From: Myroides odoratus
GTDB taxonomy: Bacteria; Bacteroidota; Bacteroidia; Flavobacteriales; Flavobacteriaceae
Assembly (NCBI RefSeq): GCF_001549985.1
Contig: NZ_LROZ01000026.1
Location: forward strand, 1-40,354
DNA length: 40,354 bases
Direction of reading: 5' to 3'
Part shown: positions 1-7,346 of the stretch, piece after piece
Layout: every line of letters begins with the position of its first letter
Position numbering within the stretch: position 1 is the stretch's first letter
The notes under the pieces: model-generated
What the model was told of the DNA's origin: nothing
What the model saw: only the letters and a program-made list of their open reading frames with translations
Database searches by the model: none
Program-made: the position numbers and the translations under genes

Positions 1-640
1 TAAACCAAGCTTCTCCTTTTATTCTAATGAGATACTTATGACTTAAAAAACCTGCTAAAAATGGAATTCCTAAATAAATAAGCACACTTTGTATAACATC
101 GCTCATCTTAATTGAAATAGCATAATCAGCAAATCCAAAATAAGAAGGTAATACGTTGATAAAAAGCCAAACAAAGAAGCTATAAAACAGCACCTGGAAA
201 ACACTATTTAATGCAATCAGTAAGGCTGCATATTCTCGATTACCTTTTGCTAAATCATTCCATACAATCACCATGGCAATACATCTGGCTAAACCAATAA
301 GGATCAACCCTACCATATAATCAGGCTCATCACGCATGAAAATAATAGCCAGAACAAACATTAAAACAGGTCCTACAATCCAGTTTAAGAAAAGAGATAA
401 ACCTAAGACTTTTTTATCCCTAAAAGCCAATGGTAATAGATTATAATCAACCTTTGCCAGTGGAGGATACATCATGATGATTAATCCTATAGCTAACGGA
501 ATATTGGTCGTTCCAATAGACAGTTTATCCATCACATTAGAAACACTTGGAAATACATTTCCAATCAAAACACCAATCCCCATCGCCAAGAAAATCCAAA
601 GGGTTAAGTATCGATCTAAAAATTTCATTCTAACTTGCAT
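1..640 (-). CDS. acr3: ACR3-family arsenite efflux permease (partial, 3' end outside window)
   Basis: Inner-membrane permease expected to export arsenite (As(OH)3) produced by the arsenate reductase encoded just upstream. About 213 codons are visible from the ATG at 638-640; the C-terminal part runs off the left edge. The protein starts MQVRMKFLDRYLTLW and shows successive hydrophobic helices. It has the conserved segment GLARCIAMVIVWN, whose cysteine lies in a transmembrane helix and is required for transport in studied ACR3 proteins. Its start is only 3 bases after the stop of the reductase gene, so the two are surely co-transcribed and probably translationally coupled. It is the last visible gene of the arsR operon. 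The family call is firm; substrate is inferred from the family and operon. Confidence 0.93.
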   Translation of the reverse strand, partial: MQVRMKFLDRYLTLWIFLAMGIGVLIGNVFPSVSNVMDKLSIGTTNIPLAIGLIIMMYPPLAKVDYNLLPLAFRDKKVLGLSLFLNWIVGPVLMFVLAIIFMRDEPDYMVGLILIGLARCIAMVIVWNDLAKGNREYAALLIALNSVFQVLFYSFFVWLFINVLPSYFGFADYAISIKMSDVIQSVLIYLGIPFLAGFLSHKYLIRIKGEAWF

Positions 641-643
641 AAC

Positions 644-1258
644 TTACTTTTTAATTTGTGATACGATGTAAAACATTTCACTTGCAATTTCAAGGCTTCG
701 ATTAAAATATCCTACTTGCTGGTTTTCCGTTCCATCAAATACCTTCGGATCCTCAAATGTAATAGGGATTCTGCGCTCAGCACCTGCTATAAAAGGACAG
801 CCCTCATCCACCTGTGAACAAGTCATTACCGCTGCAAAATCACTACTTGGATTAAAAGCGGCATCGTACTTCTTAGAAAAACCAATAATAGGAACTTCAT
901 TATCCCCATACTTTATCGCATAAATAGGATTTTCTCCTTCTGCAATTTTAAATACATCAAGCCCTTGTTCTTTCAGAACTGTAGCAACCATGGGATACAT
1001 AGCTGTTTGTTCGGTTCCTCCTGAATAACAAGTAACATTTGGAATACCATAGTAACTAGCCGCTACTTGCATCCAAATCTGAGTCAAATGACTTCTTCTT
1101 GAATTATGTGTACAGATAAAATTGATTCGAATTGGAGATTTTGAATCAACCTTAGCTTGAATGTATGCCAGTAAAGGAGCTAAAACTTCTTTTCTATGAT
1201 TAGTTATCACTCTTGATTCAAGCATAATACTAATTGTAGTTGATAATGTTTTATACAT
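644..1258 (-). CDS. arsC: Arsenate reductase of the low-molecular-weight protein-tyrosine-phosphatase type
   Basis: A 204-residue cytosolic protein expected to reduce arsenate to arsenite for export by the ACR3 pump. The P-loop CX5R is seen as CTHNSRR with catalytic Cys49 and Arg55, followed by SHLTQ as in phosphatase-type reductases. Further Cys residues lie at CSQVDEGCPF, and the general-acid loop region is EDPKVFDGT. The protein is longer than classical ArsC (about 130 residues) because of an N-terminal helical extension of about 40 residues, which is usual for the Bacteroidota form. An alternative start is Met12. It lies between the DUF6428 gene (18 bases upstream) and acr3 (3 bases downstream). 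Some databases label this family simply protein-tyrosine-phosphatase; the operon favours arsenate reduction. Confidence 0.85.
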   Translation of the reverse strand: MYKTLSTTISIMLESRVITNHRKEVLAPLLAYIQAKVDSKSPIRINFICTHNSRRSHLTQIWMQVAASYYGIPNVTCYSGGTEQTAMYPMVATVLKEQGLDVFKIAEGENPIYAIKYGDNEVPIIGFSKKYDAAFNPSSDFAAVMTCSQVDEGCPFIAGAERRIPITFEDPKVFDGTENQQVGYFNRSLEIASEMFYIVSQIKK

Positions 1259-1276
1259 CTTTTACCTTTTTTAAGA

Positions 1277-1729
1277 TTAACAACATCCAGCGTTAGAATC
1301 GCAACAACTAGTTTGATTTACCTGATCACTTGGTGTAATTCCACAAGCATCTTCAGCTAAACAAGCAGTCAATGTATTTTTTAATAGAAAGTGAGTTCCA
1401 TTAAATTCTAAGAAATACTTTCCTATTGTTTCTTTACCTTGAACTTCTACTTCAATATCCGCATCAACAATACCTAATTTTGTTTCTGATAATCGAATAA
1501 TATTAAGCAATTTACCAGCTTTTAAACGGTGCTGATAATCATCTGCATTCCACAATTGAAAGCTTACTTTAACCTCTTCTCTTATTGTTCCTCCGCAGTC
1601 GATAAATTTCTTTGTCACTTGACCTACTTCTGTTACATGGAAGTGTTCTGCTACAAACGTCCCATCTTCAAATTGAAAATCTACTCGATCTAATTTTTCT
1701 AACACTACTTTTACTTCTGATAATTTCAT
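1277..1729 (-). CDS. DUF6428 family protein of the arsenic operon, Cys-rich tail
   Basis: A 150-residue soluble protein of unknown biochemical function that recurs in Bacteroidota ars operons between arsR and the reductase. The sequence is a mixed alpha/beta domain starting MKLSEVKVVLEKLDRVDFQF, and ends in a cysteine-rich tail (residues about 123-150) with two CC pairs, the last being the final two residues. Such a tail could bind arsenite or act in redox relay, but this is inference. It is 61 bases downstream of arsR. That gap carries a second ArsR-like palindrome, so this gene could also start its own transcript. The family assignment is from memory of the conserved operon and not from a search. 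Confidence 0.75.
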   Translation of the reverse strand: MKLSEVKVVLEKLDRVDFQFEDGTFVAEHFHVTEVGQVTKKFIDCGGTIREEVKVSFQLWNADDYQHRLKAGKLLNIIRLSETKLGIVDADIEVEVQGKETIGKYFLEFNGTHFLLKNTLTACLAEDACGITPSDQVNQTSCCDSNAGCC

Positions 1730-1756
1730 ATTTTATCTGTTTTAAATTATTTTAAT

Positions 1757-1772
1757 ATCGTAATATCACGAT
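1757..1772. promoter_or_regulatory. Second ArsR-type operator, between arsR and the DUF6428 gene
   Basis: Near-perfect palindrome ATCGTAATATCACGAT (one mismatched pair), matching the core of the palindrome upstream of arsR. It lies in the 61-base gap after arsR and 28 bases before the next start codon. This suggests that the regulator also controls the distal genes directly, or an internal promoter. Confidence 0.65.
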
Positions 1773-1790
1773 GATGTTGAATAAAAAATA

Positions 1791-2120
1791 TTAACAGCAA
1801 TCCTTTGATTGTATTTTTTGAGCGAAGAAGAATTCAAACTCCTTGAAGAATTCATTCCAAGCTACATTGTCAATACAATAACAAACGGATTTACCCTCAA
1901 TAGTCCCTTTTATAAGTCCACTATTTTTAAGCTCTTTTAAGTGCTGAGAAATAGTGGCTTGAGCTAATCCAAGTTCTTCTACCAAATCATTGCAAATACA
2001 AGCATCTTGATTGATAATATACTGAAGAATGGCAAGTCTTGCTGGATGCCCTAAAACCTTAAACATAAGCGACAATCTATTCTTTTTATCACTAAATAAT
2101 TCTGATTTTGTTACTCCCAT
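1791..2120 (-). CDS. arsR: ArsR/SmtB-family arsenite-responsive repressor
   Basis: A 109-residue winged-helix repressor. The recognition helix region reads ELGLAQATISQHLKEL, and the preceding helix carries Cys41-Ile-Cys43 (DACICNDL), the place where arsenite-binding cysteines sit in classical ArsR. More thiols are at Cys80/Cys82 (SVCYCID) and a terminal CC. Binding of As(III) is expected to release DNA. It is the first gene of the ars operon and lies 11 bases downstream of a 36-base perfect palindrome that is its likely operator, implying autoregulation. The start at 2120 is the only suitable ATG. Family call is firm; the metal specificity is inferred from Cys placement and neighbours. Confidence 0.93.
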   Translation of the reverse strand: MGVTKSELFSDKKNRLSLMFKVLGHPARLAILQYIINQDACICNDLVEELGLAQATISQHLKELKNSGLIKGTIEGKSVCYCIDNVAWNEFFKEFEFFFAQKIQSKDCC

Positions 2121-2130
2121 TGTTTTATAC

Positions 2131-2166
2131 TTAAATATACATCGTAATATTACGATGTATATTTAA
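2131..2166. promoter_or_regulatory. ArsR operator: 36-bp perfect palindrome upstream of arsR
   Basis: Perfect dyad centred between 2148 and 2149, with the half site ATCGTAAT at its core and AT-rich extensions. It ends 11 bases before the arsR start codon and lies between tatC and arsR. Its core recurs at 1757-1772. ArsR-family repressors bind such inverted repeats, so this is the probable operator, likely overlapping the promoter or start of transcription. Confidence 0.8.
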
Positions 2167-2210
2167 ACTATGCAAGTTTAATTAATATTGATAGCAAATA
2201 CGATAATAAA

Positions 2211-3017
2211 TTATTCTGTAATGTGATTAGACTTCATAAACTTTGAAAAGAAAATACTCACTTCATACAATAAAACTAATGGTATAACCAAAATAACTTG
2301 ACTCAATACATCTGGAGGGGTAATAATTGCTGATGCAACTAAAATCAAAACATAAGCATATCTGCGATACCCTTTGAGTGTATCTGTTGATAAAATTCCC
2401 ATCTTGTATAATACTAGAATGACAACTGGCAAAACAAACACAATACCTGATGCTAGTATGGTGGTTCTAACAAGAGAAATATATGAAGTAAGATCGATTT
2501 GATTAGCAACAATACTACTAATCTCTATATTCATAAAAAAATGAATAGATAAAGGAACTATAATAAAATATCCAAACAAGACACCTATAAAAAATAAAAG
2601 ACTTGTGATTGTTACAAATACAATACTATATCTTGTCTTACTATTATATAATTTAGGTTGTACAAGTTTCCAAATTTGATACAAAATCCAAGGAAATGAA
2701 GTTATTAGTCCAAAGGTAAAACTAGTCCAAATCATAATCTTTAACTGACCATCCATTTTTCGATTTTGAATATCAAAATCAATCCCTTCCATATACAATG
2801 ATGAACTCAAATTAAAAAAATCTATCAAAGAACGATGCCAAATATAAATAGGAAAATTAGGGTTCTTAGGAGCAAATAATATTTGCTCAAAAATAAAGTT
2901 AGTATATAAAAACGCTATGCTACTACATAAAACAATTCCAATAAAACACTTGATTAAAAAACTTCTTAAAAGTCCAACAAAATTCAAAAATGTCTTTTTC
3001 TTAATATCTATATCCAT
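2211..3017 (-). CDS. tatC: Divergent TatC-like twin-arginine translocase subunit
   Basis: A 268-residue membrane protein with six predicted helices and clear TatC landmarks: FPWILYQIWKLVQPKLY (residues about 108-124) and ITPPDVLSQ (232-240) with the conserved Asp236. TatC binds twin-arginine signal peptides and builds the receptor complex in the inner membrane. By hand alignment to E. coli TatC, three acidic positions are replaced: Glu15 by Leu16, Glu103 by Lys127 and Glu170 by Val195. The first periplasmic loop is long and unusual (residues about 40-95). No tatA/tatE gene is nearby. It is therefore probably a second, specialised copy, or one losing function. It lies 90 bases upstream of arsR on the same strand, but is separated from it by the operator. 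Confidence 0.85.
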   Translation of the reverse strand: MDIDIKKKTFLNFVGLLRSFLIKCFIGIVLCSSIAFLYTNFIFEQILFAPKNPNFPIYIWHRSLIDFFNLSSSLYMEGIDFDIQNRKMDGQLKIMIWTSFTFGLITSFPWILYQIWKLVQPKLYNSKTRYSIVFVTITSLLFFIGVLFGYFIIVPLSIHFFMNIEISSIVANQIDLTSYISLVRTTILASGIVFVLPVVILVLYKMGILSTDTLKGYRRYAYVLILVASAIITPPDVLSQVILVIPLVLLYEVSIFFSKFMKSNHITE

Positions 3018-3076
3018 ATCTTATTATAAGATGCTAAACTACTGCTATTTTAATTATTTAATATCCAAATTAGGGC

Positions 3077-3214
3077 TTAGTTTTTAGTTGCTCTAAATAT
3101 AGTTGTATGCGCTTGATTTAGCTCATCCACATAGTTCCACTCTAAAGCTTTATTTTCATTTTCTGCAAAAATAGTAGCTAACTTATTTGTATAGGGAGAA
3201 ATATCAGAGACATA
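3077..3214 (-). pseudogene. Fragment of an unidentified coding sequence
   Basis: An open stretch of about 44 codons without a start, with protein-like composition (it contains KALEWNYVDELNQAHTTIF) and ending in a proper stop at 3077-3079. Upstream frames are closed by stops. It reads like the C-terminal remains of a lost gene; I do not recognise the family. Confidence 0.3.
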
Positions 3215-3574
3215 CTATTCTACAAACCAAAACGTTATCCTTACTGACTAATTCACCTAGATCAGCGTTAATATTATCAGTAAATGGTGATTATTTTACT
3301 AAATTCAAGAGACAAATGCTAAATAATTAGCAAACTATTCTAGTTCTAAAAAAAACATACTTAAAAAAAATCTGAATAAGATTTCTCTTGTAGTGCTTTT
3401 TTTACCTACTTAGTGATATATCTTTGATTTTTTACTTCAATAATTCTTCTTTTAAAAAACTTATAAAGTTACATTCTTTACTTGTAATAATATTAAAAAA
3501 TAAATTTATAACAATTAAAAAATCATTAGATTTATAATTCTAAAACTAGTTCTCCTTATTTACTAGTTGTCTTT

Positions 3575-3606
3575 AAAAAGAGAAAGTCCTAGGGCTTTCT
3601 CTTTTT
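3575..3606 (-). terminator. Rho-independent terminator, usable in both directions
   Basis: Stem of about 14 pairs built on AAAAAGAGAAAGTCC with its complement across a tiny loop, one mismatch, flanked by A and T runs on both sides. It lies 120 bases downstream of the DUF389 gene stop and probably ends the nhaA transcript. Confidence 0.7.
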
Positions 3607-3726
3607 TCTATTTAGTTACAATTTAAACTTCGTCTATAAAGTAACGTAAACTCCGCTTATTACCAAAAATATTATATCTACTTTTTGTCTTTACCTCCTA
3701 ACAGACCTTAATGAAGATAACTATTT

Positions 3727-5061
3727 TTACTTTATCTGGTTATTCCCTTTCTCCTGTATAGGATTATTTCCTTGAACAAGTAAAATGGTATCTGCCTTTA
3801 ATCGAGTCTTTAACCAATTATTAAGTAGCTTACCATCTACTGCCTTTGTTTTTTCTTTTTGATTAAAAAGAAAAAACCAATTCATTGTAATACTATCAGT
3901 TTTTATATATCGCTCTACTTTGCCAATGGATACTTCTTCTATATTAGGAAAAAGTACATTAATTTCATTTATCAAATTAGGTTCATCCACTTTATACTTA
4001 GACAGTTCTTTTTTTAAGTCATTGATTATAATATCTTTCTCTGCATATGATCGATCTTGCTTACTGAGTTCATTTAAAATTTCTGATTTAATATCCTTTT
4101 CATCTTGTTTAAATGTCAGCTCTACATTGTCTAGACCTCTTTCCTTTAATAACCTGTTGTAGAGTAAAATATTTTCTTCAGTTAATTTCTTATCCAAAAA
4201 AGCAAGTTCTACTTTTTTGGGCTTAGTATTATAATTAATCTTTTTATAAATCACAGTATACCCTCTATCATTAAACTCAGAATCAATGAACTCCTCGACA
4301 GTTTTTGTGAATTTCTTTTCTTCAAATAACGTATAAGCCAAGTAGAAACTAGGTACAATCATCACAACAATCAACATACTAATACCATATCTTATACGTC
4401 TTTCTTTCTGGGTATCTAAAGTAGATGATGTTGGATATTTCAAGTACTTAATAACAAAAAAAGTAGCAATACAAATAAAAAAACAGTTAATAGTATACAG
4501 GTAAAAAGCTCCCAAAAAGTAACTTATATTAAATGTAGCTAACCCATATCCTGCTGTACATAAAGGGGGCATTAATGCAGTAGCAATAGCAACTCCTGGT
4601 ATAGGATTTCCTTTTTCAACCCTAGTAATAGAGATAACTCCAACAAGACCTCCAAAAAAAGCAATCAAAACATCATAAATTGTTGGGGAAGTACGAGCTA
4701 ATAACTCAGATTGAACATCCTTAAAAGGACTAACGTAGAAATAAATAGCAGAAACTAATAAACTAACAATAGTAGCAATGATTAAGTTTTTTATTGCGAT
4801 TTTTAGCAATAAAAAATTATAAGTTCCTAATGCAAAGCCTGCACCTACAATTGGTCCCATCAATGGAGAAATTAACATGGCACCTATAATTACTGCTGTT
4901 GAATTTACATTTAACCCAACAGATGCAATGATAATGGCACAAGCTAAAATCCATAGATTAGCTCCCTTAAAGGCAATATTAGCTCTAATGTTTTCTAGAA
5001 CTTTTTCCCCTTTCTCTTCTCCTTTATGCAGATTAATGTAATCAAAAAACTTATTTGTCAT
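3727..5061 (-). CDS. DUF389 (TIGR00341-like) multi-pass membrane protein
   Basis: A 444-residue protein. An N-terminal stretch of about 25 residues is followed by a block of six or so hydrophobic helices (about 30-250) containing GLNVNSTAVIIGAMLISPLM and VAIATALMPPLCTAGYGLA, typical of the DUF389 membrane domain. The remaining 190 residues form a soluble, coiled, charged domain (SKQDRSYAEKDIIINDLKKEL region). Function of the family is unknown; the conserved polar residues in the helices suggest a transporter. It starts 18 bases after the stop of nhaA on the same strand, so the two form a likely operon, possibly for ion homeostasis. Domain recognition is from motif memory. Confidence 0.82.
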   Translation of the reverse strand: MTNKFFDYINLHKGEEKGEKVLENIRANIAFKGANLWILACAIIIASVGLNVNSTAVIIGAMLISPLMGPIVGAGFALGTYNFLLLKIAIKNLIIATIVSLLVSAIYFYVSPFKDVQSELLARTSPTIYDVLIAFFGGLVGVISITRVEKGNPIPGVAIATALMPPLCTAGYGLATFNISYFLGAFYLYTINCFFICIATFFVIKYLKYPTSSTLDTQKERRIRYGISMLIVVMIVPSFYLAYTLFEEKKFTKTVEEFIDSEFNDRGYTVIYKKINYNTKPKKVELAFLDKKLTEENILLYNRLLKERGLDNVELTFKQDEKDIKSEILNELSKQDRSYAEKDIIINDLKKELSKYKVDEPNLINEINVLFPNIEEVSIGKVERYIKTDSITMNWFFLFNQKEKTKAVDGKLLNNWLKTRLKADTILLVQGNNPIQEKGNNQIK

Positions 5062-5079
5062 CTGCTCTTATTTTTATTG

Positions 5080-6402
5080 TTATTTTTTTTCTCTACTCAA
5101 AACATAATATCCAATCACTCCCCCAATTATAGAAGCGACAAAGATTCCTATCTTAGCTTGAGTCATATATTCCTCACATGTAAAAGCTAATGAAGTTACG
5201 AATAAAGACATGGTAAAACCAATAGCTGCAAGAAGGCTCAGTCCAAAAAGATTTTTAATATTCATCCCCTCAGGGAAAGGAGCTACTTTTAATTTTACCA
5301 AAACAACTGTAAAACCTACTACTCCTATTACCTTTCCAACCAATAAACCAAGTGCTACACCTAGAGCTACATTTGTACTAAACAAATGATCAAAATCAAT
5401 AGCTAAAGATACACCAGCATTGGCTAAAGCGAAAATAGGAATAATTAGAAAAGTAACCATCGGATGCATCATGTGCTCTAAACGCTGTAAAGGCGGTGTT
5501 GCACAGGCACTACTGTTTTCTATCTGCTCTAAAATATGTAATTGTTCATTAGTTAAAGTAGATTTAGTATTATCGGGATCTATTGCTTTGAACTTATCTA
5601 AAAGTACTTGTATTTTTTCACTAAATACTTTTTCACTAATTCTAACATTGGCAGGAATTGTAAACGCTGCTAAAACTGCAGCAATAGTGGCGTGAACGCC
5701 AGATAATAAAAACGCTGTCCATACCCCTCCAATTCCTAAAATAGCATAAAAAAGTATATTTCTAACTCCTATTCTATTACCCAAATACATAATAACTAAT
5801 ATAGAAGACCCAACTAATAAATGCAAAGTCGAAATCTCTGAAGTATAAAAGAAAGCTATAACAAGTACAGCTCCTAAATCATCAACAATAGCTAATGCCG
5901 TTAGAAACACTTTTAATGTTAAAGGTATTCTACTTCCTAATAAATAAAGAACCCCCAAAGCAAATGCGATATCGGTCGCCATAGGAATTCCCCAACCATT
6001 AGACATCTCTCCACTTGGATTTAAGACAAAGTAAATAACAGCAGGAACAACCATACCTCCTAATGCCGCTCCAATAGGTAACATTGCTTTTCTAGGATTA
6101 GATAACTCGCCTGCTACAATTTCTCTTTTCAGTTCTAGCCCAACAACAAAGAAGAAAATAGCCATCAATCCATCATTAATCCAATGGTGTAAACTATATT
6201 CAAAAAAACTATTTCCTGCCCATTGAAAACCAAACTTATATTCCAAGATATGATGATAATGCTCTTTTAACGAGGAATTAGCTAATACAAGTGCAATAAT
6301 TACACTTATCCCTAATACTATACCACCTGACTTCTCTTGTTTAATAAATCGTTGTATGGGGGATACCATCCTCTCAATAGGGGTCTGATTTAACTGGTTC
6401 AT
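5080..6402 (-). CDS. nhaA: Na+/H+ antiporter NhaA
   Basis: A 440-residue inner-membrane antiporter that exports sodium in exchange for protons. Hallmarks are INDGLMAIFFFVVGLELKRE near residue 75, ATDIAFALGVL (Asp of the cation pathway) and ALAIVDDLGAVLVIAFFY with the paired aspartates equivalent to Asp163/Asp164 of E. coli NhaA. The C-terminal helices end in LSREKK. Compared with the 388-residue E. coli protein it has an insertion of about 45 residues (IQVLLDKFKAIDPDNTKSTL region) between the two halves, common in Bacteroidota homologues. A likely -7 box lies at 6448-6455. It is the first gene of a two-gene unit with the DUF389 gene. Confidence 0.95.
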   Translation of the reverse strand: MNQLNQTPIERMVSPIQRFIKQEKSGGIVLGISVIIALVLANSSLKEHYHHILEYKFGFQWAGNSFFEYSLHHWINDGLMAIFFFVVGLELKREIVAGELSNPRKAMLPIGAALGGMVVPAVIYFVLNPSGEMSNGWGIPMATDIAFALGVLYLLGSRIPLTLKVFLTALAIVDDLGAVLVIAFFYTSEISTLHLLVGSSILVIMYLGNRIGVRNILFYAILGIGGVWTAFLLSGVHATIAAVLAAFTIPANVRISEKVFSEKIQVLLDKFKAIDPDNTKSTLTNEQLHILEQIENSSACATPPLQRLEHMMHPMVTFLIIPIFALANAGVSLAIDFDHLFSTNVALGVALGLLVGKVIGVVGFTVVLVKLKVAPFPEGMNIKNLFGLSLLAAIGFTMSLFVTSLAFTCEEYMTQAKIGIFVASIIGGVIGYYVLSREKK

Positions 6403-6447
6403 AAAAATATTTCTTCTTGTTTTAATGTTATAAATAGTTTACAATTT

Positions 6448-6455
6448 CAAAAATA
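6448..6455 (-). promoter_or_regulatory. Candidate -7 box of nhaA
   Basis: On the minus strand this reads TATTTTTG, a match to the Bacteroidota -7 consensus TAnnTTTG, 45 bases before the nhaA start codon. No good -33 TTG is seen at the usual distance, so the call rests on one box. Confidence 0.4.
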
Positions 6456-6670
6456 GAAAATTAATTTTGTTAGTTAATAAAAAACACGTATTTACATGAA
6501 TTATCCCTTACATTTAACTTTTACAAGATTTTTATTGCAATTATAGCTAAAGTAGATTACAAATTATTCTTATTGGACTATCTACTTTATTTATATTGGT
6601 TAATTTTTATACGCTATAAACATTTAAATTTGCTTAGATAATAGCTTTCCTTGACATTGACATTAAATCC

Positions 6671-7209
6671 TTGAAAACAAAAAAAAATAAAAACATAGTA
6701 ATTAAGAAAGTAACTCTAAACGATATTCAAGAGTTACAAACAATCAGTAGGCAAACTTTTTTTGAAACCTTTTCAGAAACAAACAGTCAGGAAAACATGA
6801 CCAAATATCTTGAGGATAGTTTTTCAATTAAGACACTAACTAAAGAATTAACTGATATTTATTCTGACTTTTATTTTGCAATTTTATCACATCAAATAAT
6901 TGGCTATCTTAAATTAAACTATGGAGTTTCTCAAACAGAAATAAAAGATTCCAACAGCATAGAAATAAAAAGAATCTATGTTTTACAAGAATATCATGGG
7001 CAAAAGGTTGGGCAAATATTATATGAAAAAGCTTTACAAGTAGCATATATTAAAAAAGTCAACTATTTGTGGTTAGGTGTTTGGGAAGAAAACCCAAAAG
7101 CTATTCGTTTCTATCAAAAAAAAATAGATTTATAGCATTTGATAAACATATTTTTCTACCAGCAGATGATAAGCAAAGCGATATAATGATGAAGAAAACA
7201 TTAGTATAG
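6671..7209 (+). pseudogene. GNAT-family N-acetyltransferase, frameshifted in a poly-A run
   Basis: The first frame (6671-7135, TTG start, 154 codons) encodes a GNAT acetyltransferase: acceptor-side motifs TISRQTFFETFS and the acetyl-CoA loop region EYHGQKVGQILYEKAL, then YLWLGVWEENPKAIRFYQKK. It stops early in a run of nine A after FYQ. The other frame continues immediately with RFIAFDKHIFLPADDKQSD and MMKKTLV to a stop at 7207-7209, which is the expected family C terminus. So a single indel in the A run separates the two parts. This is either a true mutation, a sequencing error, or slippage-tolerant expression. No in-frame ATG exists upstream of the TTG. Substrate unknown; the family resembles PaiA-type polyamine or protein acetyltransferases. 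Confidence 0.8.
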
Positions 7210-7346
7210 GATTTTTTTAAACAATACAACCAAATCATGTTAACCTTAGAGGTTTTTGACTGGCTATAATCTAACATGTTGAATTTCCATATATAAAAAT
7301 TCTTCTATTAATTTTATAGAAAAACAGCTCAATTTAGGTTTGTTTT

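Larger units (their letters stand above)
3018..3726. other. Intergenic region, mostly non-coding
   Basis: About 700 AT-rich bases between the DUF389 gene and tatC. It holds a short broken coding remnant (3077-3214) and a strong hairpin (3575-3606). The rest, 3215-3570, shows stop codons in all frames and no recognisable gene or RNA. Confidence 0.6.

Noticed and set aside
474..671. Plus-strand open frame of 65 codons across the acr3 gene
   Set aside because: Lies antisense to a well-recognised permease; no protein character of its own.
7235..7280. CATGTTA ... TAACATG inverted repeat after the acetyltransferase
   Set aside because: Short arms, long loop and no T tail; not convincing as a terminator or operator.
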